Of a stretch of DNA of 64,000 nt, positions 25,962-33,728 are shown in pieces (the first letter of the stretch is position 1; each line of letters starts with the position of its first letter). The notes beneath the pieces were generated by a model. That model was not told the DNA's origin and made no database searches. It was given only the letters and a program-made list of their open reading frames with translations. This stretch comes from Actinoplanes missouriensis 431 (GTDB lineage Bacteria > Actinomycetota > Actinomycetes > Mycobacteriales > Micromonosporaceae). The translations under genes were made by a program, and so were the position numbers. Where the stretch lies: NCBI RefSeq assembly GCF_000284295.1, contig NC_017093.1:4650001-4714000 (forward strand), read 5' to 3'.

Positions 25962-26642
25962 GGCGAGTGCTCCCCCAGCGCCGTCACGCAGCTGGCGTGC
26001 GGTGCGCCCGACGTAACGCTGCAGCGCGCGGGCCAGATGCGGCTCGTCGAAGTAGCCGAGCGTGCCGACCACGTCGGCGACGGGGACGCCGCGGGCGAGC
26101 AGCACGGCGGCGGCGCGGACACGTTCGATCTGGCGGACGGCGCCCTGGGTCAGGCCGGTCGCGGTCCGGAAGCGGCGTTCCACGGTGCGGGGCGAGACCT
26201 CGTACCTCCGGCCCTGTCGCAATGACGCGACGACCGGGTCGCGGATCACGACGCCGGAGCGGACCAGCCTGTCGACCAGGGCTTCCGCGTCGTCCGGGCC
26301 GGGCGTCTCCCAGCGCGTGCGGTCCAGCTGGAACGTGCGCCGGGTGGTGTCCGGCAGCTCGACTCCACTGTCGAGCAGGGACGACGCGGGCAGGCCGCGC
26401 AGCGAGGTGCCGACCGCGAACTCGATGCCGGTGAAGGTGGCGCCCTCGGGGACGGGCGCGGTGCCGGTGCGGCTCTCCGGCCCGGTCACGGAGGCGTAGG
26501 ACCGTCCGCGCTGTTCCCAGAAGACCAGGCCCCAGCACGGTGTCGCCACCGAGGTCATCGTGGTGACCTGCTCACTCGCGGAGGTCCACACCGCATCGAC
26601 CCACGCCGAGTCCGACGCGCGGGTGGTGAAGGTCAAACCCAT
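25914..26642 (-). CDS. AraC-family transcriptional regulator
   Basis: A 242-residue protein with an N-terminal sensing region and a C-terminal AraC DNA-binding domain: YEVSPRTVERRFRTATGLTQGAVRQIERVRAAAVLLARGVPVADVVGTLGYFDEPHLARALQRYVGRTARQLR. ATG 26642 is preferred because TATGCT lies 8 bases upstream; GTG 26648 is two codons earlier. It is tail-to-tail with the DHFR-family gene, and such AraC genes are often found beside RibD_C genes, so it may regulate it. Confidence 0.87.
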   Translation of the reverse strand: MGLTFTTRASDSAWVDAVWTSASEQVTTMTSVATPCWGLVFWEQRGRSYASVTGPESRTGTAPVPEGATFTGIEFAVGTSLRGLPASSLLDSGVELPDTTRRTFQLDRTRWETPGPDDAEALVDRLVRSGVVIRDPVVASLRQGRRYEVSPRTVERRFRTATGLTQGAVRQIERVRAAAVLLARGVPVADVVGTLGYFDEPHLARALQRYVGRTARQLRDGAGGALALPLDTVDQLDHAVRV

Positions 26643-26820
26643 GGACACAGAGCATAGGTACGGGTGACCAGGCGCCCCATGAGGTCACTGCCAGTGACAG
26701 GAGGTGGTTCACCCTCCCGGGCGCGACGCCCGTCACAATCGCCCTATTCACCCTTTTTGTAAACGCGTGCGGAGATAGCTTTGCGACCGGATACCAGTCG
26801 AAACACAGAAAGTCGCTCCC

Positions 26821-28167
26821 TTGCTCCGCCTGCTGCTCAGCTCCGCCAGCCCGCTCACCATCGTCGCCGTCAGTCTCACGCTCTGTGCTGTCACCGCTGC
26901 GCTCCTGCGACGCACGGTCCGGCCCGTGGTCGCCGCCGCCTACCGCCGGGCACTGGCCCGGCTGCGGCCGCACCTGCCCGGCCCGCTGCGGCGTGCCGCG
27001 CGCTGGTGCCGGAGCCGGATCGATCCGACCACCGCGCGGTCCATGCTGGTCACCGGCGCGGCCGCGGCGATCGCCTGGACGGCGGCGGACACGCTGCACC
27101 TGGCCGGCGCGGTCAACGCGGCGATCTCGGCGACGCTGTCGGTGCAGATGAGCTCGTTCGCCTCGATGCGGGAGGGCGCCCAGCGTCTGATCGGCACGCT
27201 CGCCGGGATCGCGGTGACGGTCGGGGTGTGGCACGCGTTCGGCCTCAGCCCGTGGTCGATCGCGATGATCGCCGGGTGCGGGCTTGCGGCGGGCCGGCTG
27301 CTGCGTCTCGGCGACGCCGCGCTCACCGTCCCGCTGACCTCGCTCGGCATCCTGGTCGGCGGCAGCACGGTCACCGAGGAGTTCGTCTGGGAGCGGGTCG
27401 CCGCGACAGCGCTCGGCATCGTCGTCGGCGTGATCTTGTCCCCGCTGGTCAGCGGCATGACCGCGATGGAACGCTCGCGGCACGAGCTGGCGCATCTCTC
27501 CACCGAGATCGCCCGGCTGCTCGGCCAGCTCGGCGCCGGGGTGCGCCGCGGTTACGACCGGGAGCAGGCCGAGGAGTGGCTGGCGAAGTCACGCGAGCTC
27601 AACGCGGACCTCGAGGACGCGGTGGCCGCCGTCGACGAACTGTCCCGGCAGGCCCGCTGGTCGCTGTCCACGCCGGTCACCCGGGTGACGCCGCTGCACC
27701 GGACGCAGCGCGCCCTGGAGCACGGCGTGCACCAAGTCAACTCGGTGGCCCGCTCGATGTTCGACGCCGCCGCGACACCGCAGGCCGCCCACGTGCCGGA
27801 GCAGATCGGTGAGGTGCTCACGGCCGCCGCCGACGCGTTCGCGGCGCACGCGGCCCTGGTCGAGGACCCGAAGACCGACGCCACCGCGGACGCCGGCGAG
27901 CTGAACGAGCTGCTCGGCGACCTGCGCGAGGCCCGCCGGCAGACGCTGCGCACGGTCCGCACCGAGGTCGACGACACCGGCGTCCTTGTCCTGACCGGCT
28001 CGATCATCACCGACATCGACCGGATGGCGGGCTCGCTGGAGAAGTCCGCGCCCGCGCTGACGGTGGGCCTGCGCGAGCCGGGCCCCGCGATCCCGGCGGT
28101 CTCCGAGATCCTCCCCGCCGTCCGCCTGGCCTGGGAGAAGGCCCTGACCACCACGGGCCGCCGCTGA
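26821..28167 (+). CDS. FUSC/aromatic-acid-exporter-family membrane protein
   Basis: A 448-residue protein. Hydrophobic segments occupy roughly residues 1-30 and 75-220, including AINAAISATLSVQMSSFASMREGAQRLIGTLAGIAVTVGVW, a region typical of FUSC/ArAE proteins (inner-membrane half of aromatic acid efflux pumps). The C-terminal half is soluble and helical (ERSRHELAHLSTEIARLLGQL..., LNELLGDLREARRQTLRTVRTEV). The TTG start at 26821 has only a weak ribosome site, so the start is less sure. A strong hairpin follows the stop. It is the short single-unit form, probably a dimer. Confidence 0.85.
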   Translation: MLRLLLSSASPLTIVAVSLTLCAVTAALLRRTVRPVVAAAYRRALARLRPHLPGPLRRAARWCRSRIDPTTARSMLVTGAAAAIAWTAADTLHLAGAVNAAISATLSVQMSSFASMREGAQRLIGTLAGIAVTVGVWHAFGLSPWSIAMIAGCGLAAGRLLRLGDAALTVPLTSLGILVGGSTVTEEFVWERVAATALGIVVGVILSPLVSGMTAMERSRHELAHLSTEIARLLGQLGAGVRRGYDREQAEEWLAKSRELNADLEDAVAAVDELSRQARWSLSTPVTRVTPLHRTQRALEHGVHQVNSVARSMFDAAATPQAAHVPEQIGEVLTAAADAFAAHAALVEDPKTDATADAGELNELLGDLREARRQTLRTVRTEVDDTGVLVLTGSIITDIDRMAGSLEKSAPALTVGLREPGPAIPAVSEILPAVRLAWEKALTTTGRR

Positions 28168-28173
28168 CCATCG

Positions 28174-28198
28174 CGTGGTGGCCACCAAGGCCACCACG
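28174..28198 (+). terminator. Perfect 10-bp hairpin after FUSC gene
   Basis: Arms 28174-28183 and 28189-28198 are exact inverted repeats with a 5-base loop, 6 bases beyond the stop codon. Confidence 0.8.
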
Positions 28199-28284
28199 AC
28201 GAACAGCGCGAGGGCGATACCGAGCAGGACGCTGGCGTGGGCGTTTGTGGCGGCCTGCTCGCCCCTGGACCTGCCGTAAGCAGC

Positions 28285-28686
28285 CTATGCGCTGGCTCCG
28301 CAGCGACGGGCGAAAACTACTTCGAAAAGCGTCCATCCGTTGATTTCAACCGGCTCCGGCATGTCCGGCCACCAAGCGCCGTTCAGTGCCTCGTCCAGAA
28401 TGGCCCGGGCCGTTCCAGGTTCATGAAGGTTCAGAGCCCGACCGCCTTGCGCGATGACCGCGCCGCTGTGTCGCAAGCCGTCCGGCACGAGGCGACCCTC
28501 ACCAGCACGGAAAGCGACCTCAAGTCGCCCTCGTGATCTATGTCGACGAATCGTGAATATCTCGCGGCATCCCAAGTACGTCGGCGGAGTCTGCGGTTCA
28601 TCGACACGTTCGTGTAGGTGTCTGACGTCCCATAAGAATCGATCGGCGCCGACGAGCAACGAGCGTGGCCCGGAGCGTCTTGGCAT
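28285..28686 (-). CDS. Small soluble protein of immunity-like island, 133 aa
   Basis: After a basic start (MPRRSGPRSLLVGADRFLWDVRHLHERV) comes TYLGCREIFTIRRHRSRGRLEVAFRAGEGRLVPDGLRHSGAVIAQGGRALNLHEPGTARAILDEALNGAWWP and the ending PEPVEINGWTLFEVVFARR, which reads as a genuine mixed alpha/beta protein. The leaderless -10 at 28693 fixes ATG 28686. No family is recognised. It lies in a run of small immunity-like genes; a role as an orphan immunity protein is possible but unproven. Confidence 0.65.
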   Translation of the reverse strand: MPRRSGPRSLLVGADRFLWDVRHLHERVDEPQTPPTYLGCREIFTIRRHRSRGRLEVAFRAGEGRLVPDGLRHSGAVIAQGGRALNLHEPGTARAILDEALNGAWWPDMPEPVEINGWTLFEVVFARRCGASA

Positions 28687-28692
28687 CCCTGA

Positions 28693-28698
28693 AGCCTA
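28693..28698 (-). promoter_or_regulatory. -10 element TAGGCT for leaderless gene at 28686
   Basis: Minus-strand TAGGCT, 6 bases, then ATG 28686. Confidence 0.6.
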
Positions 28699-28816
28699 AG
28701 GGCGCGACCCTGTAGCGACAACAACTACGCATTGCGCAGCGTCCTGTTCCTCACCGTAGGCGATCTCCGCCGTCACCGACACACACTCGTGCCGATGAGC
28801 GGTCATGTTGGGTGGG

Positions 28817-29224
28817 TCAGGTCGGGATTAGCCACGCCGCCAGGCGGTTCTGCTCGTCCTCGGGCATGGGCCAGGTGGCGGGCTTGACCCAAGCGACGCG
28901 CCCGTGACCGCAGATTCGCGAGCCTTCGTACATTCGGAGCACGTCATCCGGTCCCACGTCTCGCCAGTCCGAAGTGTGCTCGAGAAACAGCGCGACGACG
29001 ATCGCCCGGACGCCTTCCCCGGGGCGAATTTCGGGCCGCGAGAAGGCCAGTACGGGTCCTGCGGTCTGCTTTCCTCCAGGCCAATCGGGTAACCCCCAGT
29101 TGGGCCGATACGTGAACCGGCCTTCCGCGGCATAGCTGCCGAGCAGCGGTCTTGAACGCCCGCCGTCCTTCGTCAGCACAAGATCAAGATCGATCCCGAT
29201 CGCCAGCACGTTCACCGGTTCCAT
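28817..29224 (-). CDS. Stand-alone protein resembling EF-Tu C-terminal barrel, 135 aa
   Basis: The sequence GGRSRPLLGSYAAEGRFTYRPNWGLP, RPEIRPGEGVRAIVVALFLEH and LRMYEGSRICGHGRVAWV follows the layout of elongation factor EF-Tu domain III (GGR-x-x-P...YRPN..., PGE, YEG...GxG-x-V) without any GTPase domain. ATG 29224 is set by a leaderless -10 six bases upstream; a longer frame exists but lacks signals. Such isolated barrels occur near toxin loci, and some contact-dependent toxins use EF-Tu, so a decoy or immunity function is conceivable. This is resemblance by eye only. Confidence 0.7.
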   Translation of the reverse strand: MEPVNVLAIGIDLDLVLTKDGGRSRPLLGSYAAEGRFTYRPNWGLPDWPGGKQTAGPVLAFSRPEIRPGEGVRAIVVALFLEHTSDWRDVGPDDVLRMYEGSRICGHGRVAWVKPATWPMPEDEQNRLAAWLIPT

Positions 29225-29230
29225 GAGCGA

Positions 29231-29236
29231 AGAATA
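29231..29236 (-). promoter_or_regulatory. -10 element TATTCT for leaderless gene at 29224
   Basis: Minus-strand TATTCT, 6 bases, then ATG 29224. Confidence 0.65.
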
Positions 29237-29305
29237 AGGTTCGCTGGCGGCGGAGCCGCACGGATCCACCGCAAGGTGTGCGCCGCGCCGTCCACCCCAG
29301 CGCCG

Positions 29306-29893
29306 TCAAAGGGGTGGTAGGTGGTCACCAGCCGTCGGGCCGACCTGGTTGTCCAGGAAATAGCAGTACAGGCGCAGGTCGGCTTCCAAGCCGTCGTCCA
29401 GGTAAGCGAGGTAGTCCGTGAGCCCGGTTGCGGCTTCGCGTTCATCGTCGCGATCCGAGGTGCTCCATCGGCTGTGTTTCGTTGTGATCCAGTCCCGTAG
29501 GCGGCGGCGGTCCTGCCACCATTCGCGTACCAGGCTCAGTGTCCAGTGATGGTCACCGTCGCAGGCCCAGCCGGCCCAGGGATCTTCCTGTACGGCGTCG
29601 ACAACCGCGTGCAGTTCCTCGACGTTGCGCGGCTGCCGATAGAGGAATTCCTGCTCGTAGTCGAGGTCACCGCCGTAGAGGACGTGGCGTGGTGCGTGCA
29701 GTCGGCCCACCCAGCAGTTGTCGGTCATGGCCCCGTAGATGGGCCCCGGAACGTTACGCCAGTTGCGCTCGTGCCACTTGCCCTGGAACGTGGCTTTAAG
29801 ATCCGATCGCAGATCAGGCCGTGGTTCTGCAGCGAAGACGGCGCCAAGGTGCGGTAGCGGATCCCAGTACTGCGCCTCGTTTCGCTCGCTCAC
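29306..29893 (-). CDS. Hypothetical soluble protein, 195 aa, immunity-like
   Basis: A Trp/His/Asp-rich protein: MSERNEAQYWDPLPHLGAVFAAEPRPDLRSDLKATFQGKWHERNWRNVPGPIYGAMTDNCWVGRLHAPRHVLYGGDLDYEQEFLYRQPRNVEELHAVVDAV and a helical second half ending LRLYCYFLDNQVGP. It has no signal peptide or membrane segment. The aromatic-rich, acidic composition and solitary small-gene setting are typical of immunity or defence-associated unknowns. GTG 29893 has the leaderless -10 six bases upstream. No family is named with confidence. Confidence 0.75.
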   Translation of the reverse strand: MSERNEAQYWDPLPHLGAVFAAEPRPDLRSDLKATFQGKWHERNWRNVPGPIYGAMTDNCWVGRLHAPRHVLYGGDLDYEQEFLYRQPRNVEELHAVVDAVQEDPWAGWACDGDHHWTLSLVREWWQDRRRLRDWITTKHSRWSTSDRDDEREAATGLTDYLAYLDDGLEADLRLYCYFLDNQVGPTAGDHLPPL

Positions 29894-29899
29894 GAAGGC

Positions 29900-29905
29900 A
29901 TCGTA
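29900..29905 (-). promoter_or_regulatory. -10 element TACGAT for leaderless gene at 29893
   Basis: Minus-strand TACGAT, 6 bases, then GTG 29893. Confidence 0.65.
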
Positions 29906-30072
29906 GAAGCGTCCGGTAGGGCCGCCGCACGGTCATGATCAATCGAACTCATCTAGCCTCGGATGCAGCATATCGGCGGCTCGCCAGGTGACGTGCTCCT
30001 CTGCCACGGTCCGAGCACTAGCGTGCCGCCTCGCCGTCGCGGCCGGTCGCGTGCTTGGCTGGACAGGTGATC

Positions 30073-30078
30073 TAGGCT
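30073..30078 (+). promoter_or_regulatory. -10 element TAGGCT for leaderless gene at 30085
   Basis: TAGGCT, 6 bases, then GTG 30085, without Shine-Dalgarno. Confidence 0.65.
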
Positions 30079-30084
30079 CCTCCG

Positions 30085-30420
30085 GTGAGTACGCACGATG
30101 TTCTGACCATTGGCAGATTGGCAAATGGTCTCTACGTCGAATATCTCGGCGAGACGACGACCGACGATCTGATGGTGGGTGTGGGCGACCCGCCGCCTCT
30201 GTGTGACCGTCTCTGGCACGGGCATCCCGGCATCATCTGGGAACCGGCGCTGCAGTTCGTCCAAGTGAGGTGGGTAGGCCTGGAGGACACGGTCGAGAGC
30301 TTCGGGATCGGATACAGCTCTGACGATGACGGCAGGTACCGCGGCCTGGGCGTCATCGCAGCCTCCGACTACGAGAAACGGCGCCGCCGCGTACTGGCAG
30401 GGCAGACACCGCAGGAATGA
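30085..30420 (+). CDS. Hypothetical protein, 111 aa, upstream of HEAT gene
   Basis: A short soluble protein (MSTHDVLTIGRLANGLYVEYLGETTTDDLMVGVGDPPPLCDRLWHGHPGIIWEPALQFVQVRWVGLEDTVESFGIGYSSDDDGRYRGLGVIAASDYEKRR) with alternating strands, possibly a small beta sandwich. GTG start with leaderless promoter. Its stop overlaps the next start as ATGA, forming a two-gene unit with the HEAT protein. This pairing of an unknown with a HEAT-type protein resembles toxin/immunity or immunity/immunity couples, but no toxin feature is visible. Confidence 0.72.
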   Translation: MSTHDVLTIGRLANGLYVEYLGETTTDDLMVGVGDPPPLCDRLWHGHPGIIWEPALQFVQVRWVGLEDTVESFGIGYSSDDDGRYRGLGVIAASDYEKRRRRVLAGQTPQE

Positions 30421-30776
30421 ACGAGATGGGTGCCGTGGACAACGAGGCGAGACGCCAGGTTGTAGGCGCCTTGACGAGGCTGGCGCAAAGCACGGACTAC
30501 CGCGACAGGGCCGATGCGGGCCGTTCGCTTGCCAGTTTCGCTGACGTGCCGGGTGCACACGAGCCCCTGCGGAGGTTGCTGCTCGACGTCACCGACACCT
30601 TCGTCACTCGCGCGACGGCTGAGGCGCTGCTGCGGAGACAGGACGCCGCTGGCCTTGCCGCGGTGGCATCGGCGCTCGCTGAGGCCGACTTCAATCATAT
30701 GACCTGGATCCACACAGCCGTCCTCGACGTGTTCGGCGTCTTCGCCAGAGAGGGATACCGCACTCGGCACCACTGA
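30417..30776 (+). CDS. HEAT-repeat immunity-like protein, probably 3'-truncated
   Basis: A 119-residue helical-repeat protein: DNEARRQVVGALTRLAQSTDYRDRADAGRSLASFADVPGAHEPLRRLLLDVTDTFVTRATAEALLRRQDAAGLAAVASALAEADFNHMTWIHTAVLDVFGVFA. The pattern matches small actinobacterial HEAT proteins, which I would expect to continue for another 20-40 residues; here the frame ends REGYRTRHH, suggesting a frameshift or deletion near 30750. It is translationally coupled to the preceding gene. A single-base change check around the end would settle whether it is broken. Confidence 0.7.
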   Translation: MNEMGAVDNEARRQVVGALTRLAQSTDYRDRADAGRSLASFADVPGAHEPLRRLLLDVTDTFVTRATAEALLRRQDAAGLAAVASALAEADFNHMTWIHTAVLDVFGVFAREGYRTRHH

Positions 30777-30980
30777 GGAATTGATTCGTGACCATGACGC
30801 GCGGTCGAACGGTCAAGGCAGAGGAGGGTGGCTTACGGCTGACGCGGAGCCACTCTCATGGCCGCTCAGCGCTTTCGGCCGCCGGGCACCGCGCTCCGGA
30901 CCGCTTCCATCGCACCGACACGATCATGGTCGACTTGGGGGCGAATGACGACATTGGTACGCACGCTGCAATGCCGCCGG

Positions 30981-31205
30981 ATGGCAAAGCTTCCGGAACT
31001 GAATGACACGGAAGATCTCGTTGCGCTCAACGCCACCGTCGACGGCCGGCTGGTCGCCGTCTCGGTGTCGGGTAGCCAACGAGGCAAGCTACCCGGCTTG
31101 CGGGTACGAGTTCACCTGCACGATGTCCACGGCTGGCGTTCGGTGGAACTGGCGGCCGCTGAGAAAGCGCGCTCGGCCCGGTCTCCACCGTGCCCCTGCG
31201 GGTAG
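30981..31205 (+). pseudogene. Possible remnant coding fragment
   Basis: About 50 codons starting MAKLPELNDTEDLVALNATVDGRLVAVSV and continuing GLRVRVHLHDVHGWRSVELAAAEKA have protein-like composition and moderate third-position G+C, but there is no start signal and the end is ragged. I read it as the tail or middle of a lost gene in the decaying 28-31 kb island. The 30777-30980 stretch before it shows nothing convincing. Confidence 0.3.
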
Positions 31206-31217
31206 GGCACCCGGAAA

Positions 31218-31832
31218 CTAGCGGAACGTGGCGGCGAGCAGCAGCCAGCCGCCCGCTGTCAGCGGGATCGACCAGGCCAGCGCGATCAGGCGGTCCCGCC
31301 ACGACCGGGCCAGCAGGACGATCAGGCCCAGTCCGAGCACCGCCAACAGGGCCGCGTAGGCGACCAGGTCACCCGTCTGGTAGTTCGGGTCGCCGAGCCG
31401 TGTCAGCTCCCGCACCCCCTCGGCGAACAGCACCGCGGCGGGCAGGGCCAGCGCCGGGAGACGCAGCGGTCCGGGTCTGCGGGCGAGCACGCCGCCCGCG
31501 CCGAAGACCGCACCGGCGATGACGCCGGAGCCCATCCAGAGGATCGCGGTGGTGTTGGTGAGGTTGCTCCAGTCGTCGCCCTGGATCAGGGCGGCGGCGA
31601 GGTAGTAGCTGGGGACGGCGACGACCAGGCACACGATCGCGGCGGGGACGGCGGCCGGGAGCCGCCACCGGCTGAGATGGGTGAGCAGGAAGGCGGCCAC
31701 CGCCCAGGCCGCCATGGAGTTGCCGAGGCCGGCGAACGGGTACGGCACGTACTTGATCCACACGAAGTCGAGGAATCCGAGCAGGAAGCCCGCGACGGGG
31801 GCGACGACTGCCGCGTGCCGCTTGATCATCAT
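31218..31832 (-). CDS. DUF6518-like polytopic membrane protein
   Basis: A 204-residue protein with about six hydrophobic segments and little else: APVAGFLLGFLDFVWIKYVPYPFAGLGNSMAAWAVAAFLLTHLSRW, AAVPAAIVCLVVAVPSYYLAA, TAILWMGSGVIAGAVFGAGG, and a C-terminal pair. The NSMAAWAVAAFL motif and size fit DUF6518, function unknown. ATG 31832 has TACGAT 8 bases upstream (nearly leaderless); a second ATG is at 31829. Confidence 0.78.
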   Translation of the reverse strand: MMIKRHAAVVAPVAGFLLGFLDFVWIKYVPYPFAGLGNSMAAWAVAAFLLTHLSRWRLPAAVPAAIVCLVVAVPSYYLAAALIQGDDWSNLTNTTAILWMGSGVIAGAVFGAGGVLARRPGPLRLPALALPAAVLFAEGVRELTRLGDPNYQTGDLVAYAALLAVLGLGLIVLLARSWRDRLIALAWSIPLTAGGWLLLAATFR

Positions 31833-32002
31833 GAGGACCGATCGTAGGCACGGTCCGGGCGCCGGGGATCGGCTCCGGGGCGGATCCGGCGAGTCCGCGG
31901 GTCGGCCGAAAGTCAGAGACCCCGCCCCGAATAATTCAGCCTGGTCTATATTGGTCCCCCATGGGCGCGCTCCCACCCCCACGAGCCCGCCTCCAGTTGT
32001 TA

Positions 32003-32034
32003 GCGCTCACAAGACCACGGGCGCTCACAAGACC
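32003..32034 (+). repeat. 14-bp direct repeat in leader of secreted beta-helix gene
   Basis: GCGCTCACAAGACC occurs at 32003-32016 and again at 32021-32034, separated by 4 bases (period 18). Each copy holds a GCGCTC half-site like those of LacI-family operators. The repeat lies just upstream of the ribosome site of the gene at 32048, so it may bind a regulator or be a slippage product. Confidence 0.6.
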
Positions 32035-32047
32035 GAAGGATCCCCAC

Positions 32048-33658
32048 ATGTCCCCCAGACATCCCCGCCGATGGCGCGCCGCCCTGGTCGGCGCCGTCGT
32101 CACCCTCCTGGCCGGCGCGGGCGCCGCGTTCGGCATCCAGCAGGCCAGTGCCGCCACCGTCAACACCGCCGCCTGGTACGTCTTCGTGAACCGGCACAGC
32201 GGCAAGGCCATGGACGTCTACAACCTGTCCACCACCGCCGGCGCCGGCATCGCCCAGTTCACCCGCAACGACGGCAACTGGCAGCAGTGGCAGTTCGTCG
32301 ACGCCGGCAGCGGGTGGTACAAGATCAAGAGCAGGCACAGCGGCCTGGTCCTGGAGATGCCGAACGCGACCGACGGCACCCAGCTGATCCAGAACACCGA
32401 CAACGGCACCACCCGCCAGCAGTTCACGCTGAAGGACTCGGCCAATGGTGACGTGCGGTTCGTCAACCGGCACACCGGCAAGGCCCTCGACCTGTGGGAG
32501 TGGTCCACCGCCGACGGCGCGATCATCTCCCAGTTCGCCGACGCGGACGGCGCCAACCAGCGGTGGCAGATGGTCCAGGTCGGCACCGGCGGCAGCACGG
32601 CCGGCTGCGGCAGCGGCACGTTCCAGTCCGAGGTCACGGTCAGCGGCAGCACCTGGACCGCCCGCAACGCGTCCGGCGCCGCCGTCTACACCGGCACCGA
32701 CTTCCGCGCGGCCGTGCAGGCCGGCATCGGCAGCCTCACCGCCGGGCGCACGAGCATGCAGCGCGTCGTGGTCCGCGGCAACGGCTCGATGAGCGCGGGC
32801 AGCCGCATCTCCCTGGCCAACTGGACCTCGCTGTCGGTCTGCGGAACCATCAACGTCACGGGTACGGGCAGCGGCGACTACGCCCCGATCTACGCCCGCG
32901 GGGTCAGCAACATCGAGGTGCCGTACCTGAACCTGACCGGCGCCCCGATCTACGGCATCTTCCTGCGCAACGTCTCCAACGTCTGGCTCGGCCAGCTCGA
33001 CATGCGGCTCAGCGCCGGCCTCGGCGTCCGCATCGACAACCGCGGCAACACCGCCGAATGGACCAGGAACGTCAAGATCGACAATGTGTACGTGTCCGGC
33101 GCGAGCTCGCACGCGGTGGAGACCTACGGCGTCGACGGCATCACGATCGGCACCGTGACCGCGCGCAGCGTCGGCGAGTCGGGTCTGCTGCTCAACCAGA
33201 CGATCAACGCCACCGTCGGCACGGTCGACGCCGAGAACGCCGGCACGGGTACGGGCTACGCCGCTTTCCGGATGGCCAATCGCAACGGGCGAGTCGGTGA
33301 CGCGTACCCGAACAACATCAAGGTCGGGCTGGTGAAGGCGCGCGGCGGCGGGCGTGGCGTGTTCTGCGTGTCGGAGAGCGGCGGCTTCACCATCGACCGG
33401 GTCGACATCGCCAACACCGGCAACAACGCGATCCTGCTGGAGAACTGCTACAACGGCGTGATCGCCAGGGTGTCCGGCACGGTCAGCGGCGGCGGTGAGA
33501 TCCGGATCGCGGCGCGCACCGATTTCGCCCCGTCGTCGGGCATCAGCCTGCGCAACCTGACGGTCGCCAACACCAACATCACCTGGAGCCCCTGTACGGG
33601 CAGCAACAACACGATCAGCAACGTGACGCGCACGAACTCGACGCTCACCTGGTGCTGA
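32048..33658 (+). CDS. Secreted ricin-lectin / right-handed beta-helix protein
   Basis: 536 residues. A signal peptide (AALVGAVVTLLAGAGAAFGIQQASA) is cleaved near residue 36. A ricin-type beta-trefoil follows at about 37-180 with QxW-like repeats (NWQQWQF, RQQFTL, NQRWQMV) and repeated VNRHSGKAMDVY / VNRHTGKALDLW. The C-terminal ~330 residues are parallel beta-helix repeats (ISNIEVPYLNLTG..., VSNVWLGQLDMRL, ITIGTVTARSVGESGLLLNQ, ATVGTVDAENAG) of the pectate-lyase superfamily. It is probably an extracellular polysaccharide lyase or hydrolase targeted by the lectin; I cannot pick the active site. ATG 32048 has GAAGGA 7 bases upstream; a terminator hairpin follows. Confidence 0.87.
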   Translation: MSPRHPRRWRAALVGAVVTLLAGAGAAFGIQQASAATVNTAAWYVFVNRHSGKAMDVYNLSTTAGAGIAQFTRNDGNWQQWQFVDAGSGWYKIKSRHSGLVLEMPNATDGTQLIQNTDNGTTRQQFTLKDSANGDVRFVNRHTGKALDLWEWSTADGAIISQFADADGANQRWQMVQVGTGGSTAGCGSGTFQSEVTVSGSTWTARNASGAAVYTGTDFRAAVQAGIGSLTAGRTSMQRVVVRGNGSMSAGSRISLANWTSLSVCGTINVTGTGSGDYAPIYARGVSNIEVPYLNLTGAPIYGIFLRNVSNVWLGQLDMRLSAGLGVRIDNRGNTAEWTRNVKIDNVYVSGASSHAVETYGVDGITIGTVTARSVGESGLLLNQTINATVGTVDAENAGTGTGYAAFRMANRNGRVGDAYPNNIKVGLVKARGGGRGVFCVSESGGFTIDRVDIANTGNNAILLENCYNGVIARVSGTVSGGGEIRIAARTDFAPSSGISLRNLTVANTNITWSPCTGSNNTISNVTRTNSTLTWC

Positions 33659-33668
33659 CGGCGGTCCG

Positions 33669-33699
33669 ATGCGGTCCCGGCGCGCTGCCGGGGCCGCAT
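33669..33699 (+). terminator. 13-bp hairpin after beta-helix gene
   Basis: Arms 33669-33681 and 33687-33699 pair fully with one G-U, loop GCGCT, 10 bases after the stop. Confidence 0.78.
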
Positions 33700-33728
33700 G
33701 TCACGCTCGGCGCGAAACCGGCCGGGCG

